From NCBI GenBank assembly GCA_041661585.1, contig JBAZUC010000009.1, positions 1-17,285 on the forward strand: DNA of 17,285 bases, in the 5' to 3' direction. Origin of the DNA: JAPLXD01 sp041661585. GTDB taxonomy: Bacteria > Patescibacteriota > Minisyncoccia > Moranbacterales > UBA11712. Below are positions 1-8,800 of this stretch, in pieces (within the stretch, counting starts at the first letter, position 1; every line of letters begins with the position of its first letter). The notes below the pieces were generated by a model that was not told where the DNA came from, ran no database searches, and was given only the letters and a program-made list of their open reading frames with translations. The position numbers and the translations under genes are program-made.

Positions 1-753
1 CCAAAGGGCGTCGCGCTCGCCGGGTTCTTTGTCGAGGCTTTCCGTGATCTTGGAACTCACTGGGTAAGCCGGTTCATGGAAAAAAACAAAAGTATTTTCT
101 TTCTTGTTGGCCGTGAGATCTTTTTCAAGCCAAACACGCTGGTCGCCGTTCACAAGATGTTCTTTTTCTCTGTCGCTATTGAGAAAAATGAAATGCGAGT
201 TTTTGAAATCAAAAGAATACGCAGTTTCTAAATATCCTTCCGGGCCATTGGTAGGGAAAGCAAAAACGTCTCGCCATGCTTCTTCTCCCTTTTGGTCGAT
301 ATTATCGTGGTTGCCCATTGCGGCGTAGGTTTTTGCAAGGAGTGAAGACATGATTTTTTTCCATTCGGAAAATTTTCGGCTGTATTCCGTGTAGTTGTCG
401 CTCGTGGAAACAAGATCGCCTACCGCGATTACTAGATTCGTATTTTTTGCGGCGATGAGTTTGGCCACTTTTTGAAAATTGCCGTTTGAATTTCCGGCGG
501 TGAATTTTTGCGTGTCGCCGATGATGGCAAAAGAAAAACTATTTTCACTTGTTGTTTGCTCTGCGGCCGGCGCCGTTTTCGATCCGGCAAAGGGACTGGC
601 AACCTGCGCAACGATATTTTCCGCTTCTTTCAATATGCCGAAAAGCACTCCGCGGAAAGAAAAAAGAGCTCCCGAATCGGGTGATTGGGCAAAGATCTGA
701 AACGCGAAAAACGCGAAAACAACAATAATGGCTGCGGCAATGTATTTTTTCAT
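1..753 (-). CDS. Membrane-anchored calcineurin-like metallophosphoesterase (3' end outside window)
   Basis: Predicted metal-dependent phosphoesterase acting outside the cytoplasmic membrane; the substrate is unknown. The reading frame is open from residue 1 to at least 251 and runs off the window, so the C-terminus is missing. Residues 4-22 form a hydrophobic signal/anchor. The metallophosphatase core follows in order: GDTQ (79-82, metal-binding Asp), GDLVSTSDN (112-120), GNHD (147-150) and FFHEP (224-228). The final GHxH block would lie beyond the window edge. The first motif has Gln where many family members have His (GDxH), which also occurs in purple-acid-phosphatase-like enzymes. I start at the ATG at 753 (MKKYIAA, signal-peptide-like). 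An in-frame ATG at 760-762 would add three residues, and the frame is closed by TAA just upstream. Neither start has a Shine-Dalgarno. It is divergent from the isomerase gene. Confidence 0.85.
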   Translation of the reverse strand, partial: MKKYIAAAIIVVFAFFAFQIFAQSPDSGALFSFRGVLFGILKEAENIVAQVASPFAGSKTAPAAEQTTSENSFSFAIIGDTQKFTAGNSNGNFQKVAKLIAAKNTNLVIAVGDLVSTSDNYTEYSRKFSEWKKIMSSLLAKTYAAMGNHDNIDQKGEEAWRDVFAFPTNGPEGYLETAYSFDFKNSHFIFLNSDREKEHLVNGDQRVWLEKDLTANKKENTFVFFHEPAYPVSSKITESLDKEPGERDALW

Positions 754-790
754 AGTTTGCATGGATTACTACTGGATATAGTAGTATATT

Positions 791-818
791 TTTTCAATAA
801 AAAACAGTGTGCTATACT
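791..818 (+). promoter_or_regulatory. Putative sigma70-type promoter of the lipoprotein isomerase gene
   Basis: A TATACT -10 box lies at 813-818, with a weak TTTTCA -35 at 791-796 and a 16-bp spacer. The implied start near 825 gives a leader of about 44 nt. The opposite strand has its own TATACT at 783-788, facing the phosphoesterase gene but without a clear -35, so this is probably a compact divergent promoter region. Identified by eye only. Confidence 0.4.
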
Positions 819-868
819 TATAAAAACGGGAGGGATGGCAAACCAAGAACTGAAATATCGCAATCATT

Positions 869-1663
869 ATGAGAAAAAACGCAAAAAACACCATATCCTG
901 CTTGTTTGTCTTGTCGCTGACTCTGTTTCTTTCAGGCTGTTATGACAACAAACCGCAGCAGCAGATGCTTCGAAGCGCCGAGCAGTATGACATTCGAAAT
1001 TATCAAGAGCGGCAGATGGACACTTCTCCCGCCGCGCACCGTCTTTCAGTGAGTGTCCCTCAAGGCAGTTCCTCCGCGGAAGAACAAGGTTCGCAAACAC
1101 AAGGCCAAGCCGATCAAGGCGAAACAAAACAGCCTTCCGCCTCGGATGAGCCGAGTCGAGACAGGCCGGCGATGCAAATAGACCAAACTAAAAAATATTC
1201 AGCTGTTGTCAAAACCGGCGAGGGAGACATCACTATCGATTTCAGTATGAAAAAGGCGCCAATCACTGTGAACAATTTTGTCGCGCTCGCGAGAGAAAAT
1301 TTTTACAACGGACTTGTTTTTCACCGCGTTATGAAAGATTTCATGATCCAGGGCGGCGACCCCAAGGGCGACGGGAGCGGCGGGCCGGGGTACAAATTTG
1401 AAGACGAAAAGCTGGAAGGGAAATATACGCGCGGAACGGTGGCGATGGCCAACTCCGGCCCCAATTCGAACGGCAGCCAGTTTTTCATTATCCACCAGGA
1501 TTATGATCTTCCCAACAAATATGTGATCTTCGGACATGTTTCGAGTGGTATGGAAGTCGTGGACAAGATCGCCAGCGCCGAAACGGTCGACAATGGAAAG
1601 GGTGAAAAATCAAAACCGGTCAATCCCGTAAAGATCAAATCAGTGGAAATAATTGAGAAATAA
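869..1663 (+). CDS. Lipoprotein peptidyl-prolyl cis-trans isomerase, cyclophilin type
   Basis: Catalyses cis-trans isomerisation of Xaa-Pro bonds, probably as an extracytoplasmic folding helper tethered to the membrane. Residues 1-24 are a lipoprotein signal with lipobox LSGC and lipidation Cys24. Residues 25-107 are a low-complexity Gln/Ser/Glu-rich linker. The cyclophilin domain spans about 109-263, with FHRV (151-154, catalytic Arg153), FMIQGGDP (158-165), GTVAMANSGPNSNGSQFF (189-206) and YVIFGHV (218-224). The Trp found in human cyclophilin A is absent, as is usual in bacterial enzymes. The ATG at 869 is the only sensible start because an in-frame TGA lies at 851-853. It has no Shine-Dalgarno. 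A 36-codon out-of-frame reading frame (835-945) overlaps the start. The gene is followed by a strong hairpin and faces a minus-strand gene. Confidence 0.95.
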   Translation: MRKNAKNTISCLFVLSLTLFLSGCYDNKPQQQMLRSAEQYDIRNYQERQMDTSPAAHRLSVSVPQGSSSAEEQGSQTQGQADQGETKQPSASDEPSRDRPAMQIDQTKKYSAVVKTGEGDITIDFSMKKAPITVNNFVALARENFYNGLVFHRVMKDFMIQGGDPKGDGSGGPGYKFEDEKLEGKYTRGTVAMANSGPNSNGSQFFIIHQDYDLPNKYVIFGHVSSGMEVVDKIASAETVDNGKGEKSKPVNPVKIKSVEIIEK

Positions 1664-1686
1664 TTTTGTTGTTTTTTATTATAACA

Positions 1687-1714
1687 AACCCCGCCCTTCG
1701 CGAAGGGCGGGGTT
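1687..1714. terminator. Perfect palindromic hairpin between convergent genes
   Basis: A 14+14 bp perfect inverted repeat centred at 1700/1701, with arms AACCCCGCCCTTCG and its complement. The two CG bases at the centre form the turn. It lies between the stop of the isomerase gene (1663) and the stop of the minus-strand gene (1738), so it can serve both. There is no good T-run on the exit side in either direction; the T-rich stretch at 1667-1680 lies before the hairpin on the plus strand. Confidence 0.65.
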
Positions 1715-1737
1715 GCATTGTATACTTTTGAAATAGT

Positions 1738-2169
1738 CTACGCGACGACGGGCTGATTGTCGCTTCCGGAGAAGGCGAGATAGGGAACAAAGATGATCGG
1801 AATGAGTCCGGCCAGAATTCCCACCCAGGCTTCCTTTCCGAGGAGCTTGGCGATATCAACCCAAATGACGAACTGCAAAACGATTCCCACGATATTGATG
1901 AACGGCACAAGAAAAAATATGAGCCACCACATCGGGCGCTTGGCGATCTGAAGCATCAAAATCAAGTTCAGGAGGGGTATCCAGGCGAACCAGGCGTTGG
2001 GGGTGTTCGTGCGTTTGGCAATTTTCATCAGCGAGAGAGCAATGATGACATAGATGATGATCACGAAAATCATCACGAACAGAAACATGCCTGCTCCGAG
2101 TGCGAACATGCCCGCAGCGGCTTCCGGCGCGACATTGCCTTGATAGTTATAATTGTATGTTGGATCCAT
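1738..2169 (-). CDS. Small integral membrane protein, DUF5684-like
   Basis: A protein of 143 residues with no known catalytic motif. A short Tyr/Asn-rich N-terminus (MDPTYNYNYQG) precedes about four hydrophobic segments, near residues 20-45, 60-75, 78-103 and 114-133. Between the first two is a conserved-looking cytoplasmic stretch, KIAKRTNTPNAWFAWIP. The arrangement of a first helix, K(I/L)A.K...P..W.A.IP, then paired helices matches the DUF5684 family as I remember it; the function of that family is unknown. The start is well supported by the near-perfect Shine-Dalgarno GGAGGTGA 4-9 nt upstream (complement of 2173-2180), the strongest in this window. The -10 box TATAAT lies at 2214-2219 (minus strand). 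It is divergent from the copper genes and convergent with the isomerase gene. Confidence 0.85.
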   Translation of the reverse strand: MDPTYNYNYQGNVAPEAAAGMFALGAGMFLFVMIFVIIIYVIIALSLMKIAKRTNTPNAWFAWIPLLNLILMLQIAKRPMWWLIFFLVPFINIVGIVLQFVIWVDIAKLLGKEAWVGILAGLIPIIFVPYLAFSGSDNQPVVA

Positions 2170-2213
2170 AGGTCACCTCCCTTCGTTTTTGTGTTTATGA
2201 CTTGCTTAGAATT

Positions 2214-2238
2214 ATTATATCAGAAAAAAGCGTATAAT
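2214..2238. promoter_or_regulatory. Back-to-back -10 boxes of divergent promoters
   Basis: Consensus TATAAT occurs on the minus strand at 2214-2219, facing the DUF5684-like gene, and on the plus strand at 2233-2238, facing the copper genes. I see no convincing -35 for either. The plus promoter would start transcription near 2245, leaving only about 16 nt before the ATG at 2261 and no Shine-Dalgarno. The two boxes are 13 bp apart, so the two promoters are likely to compete or share a regulator. Confidence 0.5.
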
Positions 2239-2260
2239 TGTAATACAGTTGCAATTCTGT

Positions 2261-3406
2261 ATGAATAAAGCAAAAAACAACTCAAAAGACTGGCTGAAGG
2301 CAGGGTTGATCATTCTCGTCATCTTATTTCTATACAGATTATTTCAAAGCGCTGGTTTTCTTGGCGGAATAAATGTCGGGAGCACATCAATATCGTATAG
2401 CGTCGCTTTTCTTGTCGGCCTTGTTGCGTCTGTCTCGTCTTGCCTTGCGGTGGTCGGGGCGATCGTTATTGCTTTTTCGGAAAAATATCAAAGTGAGAAA
2501 TCCGCCTCATCGGCGGACGCTGCGCGTTTTTTTGAAAGCGCTGTACGGCCGAATTTATTTTTCCACATTGGACGTCTTGGAACATTCTTCGCTCTGGGCG
2601 GTTTGCTCGGGGCGATTGGTGGCGAGCTCAACATTTCCGGAAATTTTGTTTCCATATACACCATCGTAATCGCGGTCGTGATGGCGTGGCTAGGACTCAG
2701 TATTCTCGGGTTTGTGTCATCAATTTCGACGCTTGAGATCAAGACTCCGAAATTTTTGCTGCGCGCATGGGGAAGGCTTGAAGATTCGGAACACAAGGCG
2801 GCGCCATTTTTTCTTGGAGGGATCACTTTTTTTCTTCCCTGCGGTTTCACCCAGAGCATGCAACTCTTCGCGCTCGCTTCGGGAAGTTTTTTGGTCGGTG
2901 GCCTAAGCTTGTTTCTTTTTGCATTGGGCACCGCGCCAGTATTGCTCGCGGTCGGCATCACGGCTTCGTGGACGAAAAACAGGGGGTTTGCCGTATTTCA
3001 AAAAGTGGCGGGAGTTTTGATCATATTTTTTGCCGTCTATACATTCAATTCCGGCTTGGCTCTCAAGGGAGTGAAGACGAACGTTGTCAGCTCAAAAAAC
3101 AATCAAGAAGTTGAAGTTCAAAATCAGCCGGCTCCGCAATTGTCGGAGCAAGTTGTCACAATGAACGTTACGGCCAGTGGATTCGAGCCAAGCGTTTTCA
3201 CAGTGAAGCAAAATATTCCGGTGAAATGGATCATCAATGGCGTGAATGTGACGGGCTGCACCAGCACGATCATTGTGCCGTCTCACAATATTTCAAAAAA
3301 TTTGAAAGCCGGAGAAAACATCATTCAGTTCACGCCGCGCGGCAAAAGTGTTACCAACTTTTCTTGCGGGATGGGAATGGTGCGAGGGAAATTTATTGTA
3401 GAATAA
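2261..3406 (+). CDS. DsbD/TauE-like membrane protein fused to a C-terminal cupredoxin domain
   Basis: A 381-residue polytopic protein, probably part of copper handling. About seven membrane segments cover residues 13-30, 44-72, 99-121, 130-153, 181-206, 209-234 and 245-265. Cys61 (SSCLA) and Cys194 (LPCGFTQ) sit inside helices, as in the DsbD_2/SafE-type family (a CcdA-like transporter fold). After a Gln/Glu-rich linker (278-297), residues 299-381 form a cupredoxin-like domain with candidate copper ligands Cys333, Cys369, Met371 and Met373 (FSCGMGMVRG). This Cys/Cys/Met pattern is known from similar fusions. The copper-exporting ATPase starts 5 nt downstream, so the two are almost certainly co-transcribed, and the cupredoxin domain may accept or buffer exported Cu+. 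I use the ATG at 2261 rather than the TTG at 2249, which would add MQFC. Electron transfer rather than metal transfer remains possible. Confidence 0.85.
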   Translation: MNKAKNNSKDWLKAGLIILVILFLYRLFQSAGFLGGINVGSTSISYSVAFLVGLVASVSSCLAVVGAIVIAFSEKYQSEKSASSADAARFFESAVRPNLFFHIGRLGTFFALGGLLGAIGGELNISGNFVSIYTIVIAVVMAWLGLSILGFVSSISTLEIKTPKFLLRAWGRLEDSEHKAAPFFLGGITFFLPCGFTQSMQLFALASGSFLVGGLSLFLFALGTAPVLLAVGITASWTKNRGFAVFQKVAGVLIIFFAVYTFNSGLALKGVKTNVVSSKNNQEVEVQNQPAPQLSEQVVTMNVTASGFEPSVFTVKQNIPVKWIINGVNVTGCTSTIIVPSHNISKNLKAGENIIQFTPRGKSVTNFSCGMGMVRGKFIVE

Positions 3407-3411
3407 AAACT

Positions 3412-5592
3412 ATGAGAACGAAAAAAATAATTTTGAAAATCACGGGAATGACTTGCGCCAGTTGCGCCGTCTCAAACGAAAAAGAACTTTTGCGCGCAAA
3501 AGGCATTTTGAGCGCGTCGGTGAATTTTGCGGCCAAGAAAGCCTATATTGAATACGATGCAGATGTTTTGAGTGAGGGAGATGTGAAGAAGATAATAAAA
3601 GATAATGGCTATGATGTAGATGAGTCGAAAATAGTGGAACATGAAGAACACAAACACAGCGGAGATAATATCAAAAAAATTTGGTGGGCGTTTTTTGGTT
3701 CAGCGATTTTGAGTGTGCCGCTCGTCTTCGATATGTTTAAAAAGATAAGGTTTGGGGTTTTTGTGGCGGGAATTGATTTTGCTATATGGACTGATCTTGC
3801 GTTGACAACCATAGTAGTTTTTCTCTTCGGCTGGCGTTTTCATCGGATGGCCTGGCTACAAGCCAAAAAATTTCGGGCGAATATGGACACTTTGATCTCC
3901 ATGGGAACACTGGTTGCCTATTTCTATAGCTTGTGGGCGATGTTTTCAGGAAAAGATACCTTTTTTGAAACAGCGGCGATTATCACAACACTGATCCTTC
4001 TTGGAAAATATTTTGAAGCCAGGAGCACGGGGCAAGCTGGGGCGGCGATGCGCAAACTTTTGGAGCTCGGCGCGCGAAAAGCGCGAGTGATCAAAGATGG
4101 TCGTGAAGAGGAGATAAATATATATGAAATCAAAGTTGGAGATGAATTGATCGTCCGGCCGGGAGAAAAAATTCCGCTTGACGGAGTTGTGCTTGAAGGC
4201 GAGTCGAATGTCGATGAGTCCATGCTCACAGGAGAATCGCTTCCAGTTGAAAAGAAAAAATATTCCTCGGTTTTCGGCGCGACAGTCAATCAGGATGGAG
4301 TGCTTAAAATAAAAGTAATGCAGGTTGGGGAAGGAACCGTTTTGGCGCAAATCATCAAGACAGTCGAGGAAGCACAGGGATCCAAAGCTCCCATCCAGAA
4401 ATTGGCGGACAAAATTTCCGGAATTTTTGTGCCGATCGTTCTCGCCTTGGCGATCCTCACTTTTCTGGGATGGTATTTCGCGACGCAAAACTTCACGATA
4501 GCGCTCGTCGATGCTGTTGCGGTTTTGGTCATTGCCTGCCCTTGCGCGCTCGGGCTTGCGACTCCGGCGGCCATCATGGTTGGGACGGGAAGAGGCGCCA
4601 AAAGCGGGATCCTTTTCAAAAACGGAGAGAGCTTTGAACGGGCCAAAGATATTTCCATGGTTGTTTTCGACAAGACGGGAACACTCACGAAAGGAAAACC
4701 GGAAGTGCAAAAAATAATTGGGAATCCAGTTCATAATTTCGACGAAAACAGGATCCTCAAAATAGCGGCGAGCCTCGCGAAAAATTCCGAACATCCGTTG
4801 TCGAAAGCAATTGCGAATTTTGCGGAGAAAAACAATATCGCGCTCGCCGGAGTGGAGGATATAAAAGAAATCAGAGGGAAAGGGATGGCCGGAAAATGCG
4901 TTGAGCACAAAACTAAATTGTTTCTCGGGAACAAAAAGCTGCTCGAAGAAAACAATTTGGGCACAAAATGGGCGGATGAGATATTGAACGATGAGAAGTT
5001 GAGCGTTGGTACGCGACTTTTCGTTGTGCATGGTGAAAATATTGTCGGTGCGATAATCGTTGCTGATGAAATTCGGGAAGAGTCCAAAGAAGTTATAAAC
5101 GAACTCGAAAAAATGGGACTGAAAATTGCAATAATATCCGGCGACAACAAAAAAACCGCCGAAGCAGTGGCGAAGAAATTGGGTATTGAAAAAGTTTTGG
5201 CGGAAGTTTTGCCTTCAGAGAAAGCAGCGGAAATAAAAAAACTTCAGGAAGAAGGGGAGAAAATCATATTTGTCGGAGACGGGATCAACGATGCGCCAAG
5301 CCTCGTGCAAGCGGATCTTGGGATCGCGATGGGAAACGCGCAGGATATTGCCAAAGAAGCGGGGCAAATCATTCTTGTCCAAAACAATCTCGAAAAGGTC
5401 GTCGAGGGGGTCTTGGTTTCGCGACTCACTTTCAAAACAATCCGCCAAAATCTTTTTTGGGCGTTCGGATATAATATTGTTGCTATTCCTCTCGCGGCCG
5501 CCGGTTTTTTGAATCCAATCATCGCCGCCGCCGCCATGGCTGCGAGCTCCGTGTCAGTGGTGGCGAACAGCTTGCGGATATACAGGAAATAG
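3412..5592 (+). CDS. copA: Copper-exporting P1B-type ATPase
   Basis: ATP-driven export of Cu+ across the cytoplasmic membrane. The 726-residue protein has all hallmarks in order: one N-terminal heavy-metal domain with GMTCASC (Cys15, Cys18), a His-rich spot (EEHKH, 78-82), paired helices from about 88, TGES (273-276, actuator), the CPC membrane metal site (376-378), DKTGT (phosphorylated Asp420), HP (461-462), GDGINDAP (622-629), and in the last helices YN (687-688) and MAASS (709-713). CPC plus YN plus MxxSS is the signature of the Cu+ (IB-1) subgroup rather than Zn/Cd pumps. I start at the ATG at 3412, just after the upstream stop; the frame is open back to 3226, but that part overlaps the previous gene in another frame. 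It ends with TAG inside an inverted repeat (5583-5624). Confidence 0.96.
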   Translation: MRTKKIILKITGMTCASCAVSNEKELLRAKGILSASVNFAAKKAYIEYDADVLSEGDVKKIIKDNGYDVDESKIVEHEEHKHSGDNIKKIWWAFFGSAILSVPLVFDMFKKIRFGVFVAGIDFAIWTDLALTTIVVFLFGWRFHRMAWLQAKKFRANMDTLISMGTLVAYFYSLWAMFSGKDTFFETAAIITTLILLGKYFEARSTGQAGAAMRKLLELGARKARVIKDGREEEINIYEIKVGDELIVRPGEKIPLDGVVLEGESNVDESMLTGESLPVEKKKYSSVFGATVNQDGVLKIKVMQVGEGTVLAQIIKTVEEAQGSKAPIQKLADKISGIFVPIVLALAILTFLGWYFATQNFTIALVDAVAVLVIACPCALGLATPAAIMVGTGRGAKSGILFKNGESFERAKDISMVVFDKTGTLTKGKPEVQKIIGNPVHNFDENRILKIAASLAKNSEHPLSKAIANFAEKNNIALAGVEDIKEIRGKGMAGKCVEHKTKLFLGNKKLLEENNLGTKWADEILNDEKLSVGTRLFVVHGENIVGAIIVADEIREESKEVINELEKMGLKIAIISGDNKKTAEAVAKKLGIEKVLAEVLPSEKAAEIKKLQEEGEKIIFVGDGINDAPSLVQADLGIAMGNAQDIAKEAGQIILVQNNLEKVVEGVLVSRLTFKTIRQNLFWAFGYNIVAIPLAAAGFLNPIIAAAAMAASSVSVVANSLRIYRK

Positions 5593-5624
5593 CAGGAGAA
5601 GGCGGGCAATACGCATATTTCCTG
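5583..5624. repeat. 9-bp perfect inverted repeat spanning the copA stop codon
   Basis: CAGGAAATA at 5583-5591 is matched exactly by TATTTCCTG at 5616-5624, with a 24-nt purine-rich loop. The left arm contains most of the copA stop codon. No T-run follows, so it is at best a weak terminator or an mRNA 3'-end stabiliser. No other terminator is seen between copA and the tRNA promoter. Confidence 0.45.
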
Positions 5625-5633
5625 CTTCGTTTG

Positions 5634-5663
5634 TTGACGAAGTCTTCTTTTTTGGCATATAAT
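5634..5663 (+). promoter_or_regulatory. Promoter of the tRNA-Asn gene
   Basis: TTGACG (-35) at 5634-5639 and a consensus TATAAT (-10) at 5658-5663 with an 18-bp spacer. Transcription would start near 5670, about 12 nt before the mature tRNA 5' end. This is the best-matching promoter in the window. Confidence 0.75.
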
Positions 5664-5681
5664 GCAGGAGCGTTTTGATAT

Positions 5682-5753
5682 TCCGAGGTGGCGCAGCGGC
5701 AGCGCAGGGGACTGTTAATCCCTTGGTCGTGGGTTCGAATCCCACCCTCGGAG
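5682..5753 (+). tRNA. tRNA-Asn (anticodon GTT)
   Basis: Folds as a complete 72-nt cloverleaf. The acceptor stem is TCCGAGG (5682-5688) with CCTCGGA (5746-5752) and discriminator G at 5753. The D stem is GCGC/GCGC (5691-5694 with 5702-5705). The anticodon stem is GGGGA/TCCCT around the loop CTGTTAA (5712-5718), giving anticodon GTT. The T stem is GTGGG/CCCAC with loop TTCGAAT (5734-5740). The 3' CCA is not encoded and must be added by the nucleotidyltransferase. It has its own promoter and terminator and is probably a single-gene transcript. Confidence 0.97.
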
Positions 5754-5834
5754 CAGCTAATACTTTTTATCGAGAGACCGAAAGACCTCGAAAACCTTCT
5801 AAGCCTTGCGTGGAGCGAAAGGCAAGAAGTCATC

Positions 5835-5863
5835 AAAAAACAGCGCCGAAAGCGCTGTTTTTT
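5835..5863. terminator. Bidirectional intrinsic terminator (tRNA-Asn and the defence operon)
   Basis: Stem CAGCGC (5841-5846) with GCGCTG (5852-5857) and loop CGAAA, flanked by six A on the left (5835-5840) and six T on the right (5858-5863). The symmetry gives a T-run after the hairpin on both strands. It can therefore end the tRNA transcript from the left and the four-gene minus-strand operon, whose last stop is at 5884, from the right. Confidence 0.88.
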
Positions 5864-5883
5864 GATTATACTTGAGATAATTC

Positions 5884-8800
5884 TTAATTTTTATTATTGC
5901 CCAAAACCTCCTTGAGTTTCCAGAATCTGCTACTTCCTTTGAGAATTAATTCATTGATAAGATTATAGGTTGCGGACTTGGTAGCAATATTTCTGTATAA
6001 AATTTCAAAAGCGCTCACAAAATCGTCAATAAAAACTGATCCGTGGAATGAATCCGGTTTGCTTAGAAAATGATCCAATAAATACGATTTCAATATTCTC
6101 AAGGTTTCTTCCGGTGCTTGCTCAGCCAAAGTTGGCAAAGACTTTATCAGCCCGTAATCCCAATTTATCTCACCCTTGCTTTTTTCCAGTGTCCGGGCGA
6201 AATTATTCGCGAGCCATTTCGAGTCTTCAAAAACATTTTGTTCTTTATCCACCCAAAAACCAAAGCCAGAAAACACTTCTTCGTCTTTTATATTTTCTAA
6301 CACCCAATTCCACAAATCTTTCATTTTCTTTATATCAATCTTATTTTCTGAAATAAATCCGGCGGCATTTTCACGGGAAATAGCGTGGCGGCCGACGAAA
6401 GAAACAAATTCCTTGTGTCTTTTGACATTTTCCGCGCTCCAGAACAGCTTGAATAATCCCGAGTCAATATTGAAATCCGGGAAATGAACATACGCCAGCG
6501 CGAGATGAGTTGCCAGTCCTTCATCGAGATCCCTAAAATACTGCCTTTTCGTATAATCATCGAGATTTAATCCCATGGCTCGTTCATACAAAAATTTGAA
6601 GTCTGAAAACATCTCTCCGTATATATTTGTTGCAATGTATCCCTCCCAAGCGGCAATATATAGGTCGCGTTTTTCTGAATCCTCCGGAAATATTTTCGGA
6701 ATCAAATCCCTGATCCATTTCTTGTTGCGATAATAAAACGTCGGCAGATAATATCCGTAGAGAAACATAACCGCGTAAGTTTTTTCTTCGTCTAATACTT
6801 TTTCGTATATCTTTTTAACGCTTTCGTCAATCTTTATCTCATCTTCTTTGGAGAATTTTTCTCCGTCGCGATAAGTGAACAGAACAAGTGACTCAAATGC
6901 CCTTCCGCGAACCGAATTGATTGCGATTGAAAAAGGATCATTGCCATAATCTTCCGCATTGCTCTTTATATCAGGATCGGGATATAGAAGCAGATATTCA
7001 ATGATATTCAGCAAATCTTCGCGATGAACCGGAAAATCAAGAATCGCTTTATCTTTATTCTCTCCCAGCAGTTCTTTTAAAAGATCGGCCATTGCGAAAA
7101 AAACCGATCTCCACCCCGCAATCCACGCATCGAATCTTTCGCGCCGCCTTTTTTCATCTCTTGAAAAATTTTCTTTTTTGTCTGATTCAATGATGTTTTT
7201 TATCAAAACAAGCAAATTTTCCAAATTGATGCCATCTTGAAACTTGTTTTCACGCAAAACGGCATAAATCCCTTGAAGAAAAGAATATGTGTAATGCTGA
7301 TCCAGTTTTTCTCTGTCAAAAAATAATTGGGCGTCTTTTATATACGATTCAAACCTTTGGGCAATATCTTGCTTTAGCAGACTTCCCATCCCCTCGGCGT
7401 TCAAAGGACTCCTAAAATCCTTTTTGGTATCTATTTCGCGAAGATTTTTCGGCGTCCATTCACCGTGAAGTTTTTCTGCAATTTCCGAAACAGATTTTTT
7501 CTGCAAATCCTCCAATGTGATCGGCGCTTTTGGAGCAATAAAGCCGGCCATTCCGTTTCCGTGAACAATGCTCGGCTGTGGTTCAAAATCATCTTCAATT
7601 TTTCCTCCCAATGTTCTTTCAGCTTTGTTTTTTTCTTCTTTCGAAAGTTCAGGATATATGCAAGAAAGTATTTCCCGTCCCTTATGTTTATACCAGCCTT
7701 CTTCTTTTTTTTCTGCTCTTTCTTGGCTGAAAAATTCAATCACTTTTTCAATGTATTGTTTTTTATCATTGTCGGATAATACCGAAAATCCTTTTCTCAA
7801 CGACTGTTCATATTCCGCGCCTGAAATCAATTCATAGTATTCTTCAGGCTTTTCGAAAAATTTGAAGAAAGATTTTTTCAGCTCGTCTTTGAAAACTTCC
7901 GGGTGAAGAGTCAGAACAAACAAACGGAAACGCCACATTGTTTGGCTAAGCGGGAGCGAATAAACATATTTTTTATACAGATTTTTCACCTTTTCCGGAT
8001 CGGATTTATTTTTGTCAAACATTCGCTCAACGAGCGCTTTCATTACCGCCGCCAGATTTTTCACATCATCTCTGTATGACAAATGATTGTCATCATCGAC
8101 TTTCAGCGTGAAGAAGTCCACGTCATAAAAACCGAAATTGTCCGCCACTTCAAAAAACTTGCTTTCATTTTTTCTTTTGCTATTCGCAATAATTTTTTTC
8201 ATCACATCCAGAACCAGCGCCAAGGTTTTTTCCAAGTTTTCATCGTCAACATCAATCAGATACTTGAATACTTTTATCTGTCCGAAGTCTTTGAAATAGA
8301 ACGGGTTATCCGTGCCGTATTTTTTTTCTTCCTCACTCATTTCATCTTGAGGACAAACGGAGAGAACTGCTTCAGCAAGAACAAATAATTTTTTCCAATT
8401 TTTTACCTTATAGAGTTCGTCAAGCATTTTTCCATACGCAAAGTCATAATGGGTAAATTTTCTCATCAATTGCACCCATTTTTCATCTCTGATTTTTGTA
8501 ACAATTCTCGCAACCTGATCCGCCGACAATGAACCGCAAATCGAAAGAAATCGGCTAACGACGACCGGATTGAGGTTTTTCTCAGAAATATCGACTTTGA
8601 GCATAATATCCACAACTCCTTTGGGATTCTTTTCGGAAACACTCGCGAGATATTGAAGTTCCGGCAAAAATTGGTTTTCATTTTTGGCTTTTTCTTTTAT
8701 GACATCAAGAAATTTATTTTCCCACAGCCAACCGAGCCACCTTTCATCGGCTTTGGCGAAAAAATACTCACGCGCGTCATTATTAGCATCAATAATTATT

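Noticed and set aside
2249..2260. TTG start adding MQFC to the TauE/cupredoxin protein
   Set aside because: An ATG follows four codons later, there is no Shine-Dalgarno for the TTG, and the -10 box at 2233-2238 would put the transcript start almost on it.
3226..3411. N-terminal extension of copA by 62 codons
   Set aside because: It overlaps the cupredoxin coding region in another frame; the heavy-metal domain begins right after the ATG at 3412, as expected for CopA.
3946..5031. 361-codon open frame antisense to copA
   Set aside because: It lies wholly inside the fully motif-supported copA gene on the other strand, and its translation shows no coherent domain or membrane pattern.
5519..5836. 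Antisense frame with GGIRTHDQGINSPLRCRC-like translation
   Set aside because: It is the reverse translation of the tRNA-Asn gene, a known type of spurious protein; the two plus-strand frames starting at 5675 and 5688 are artefacts of the same tRNA.
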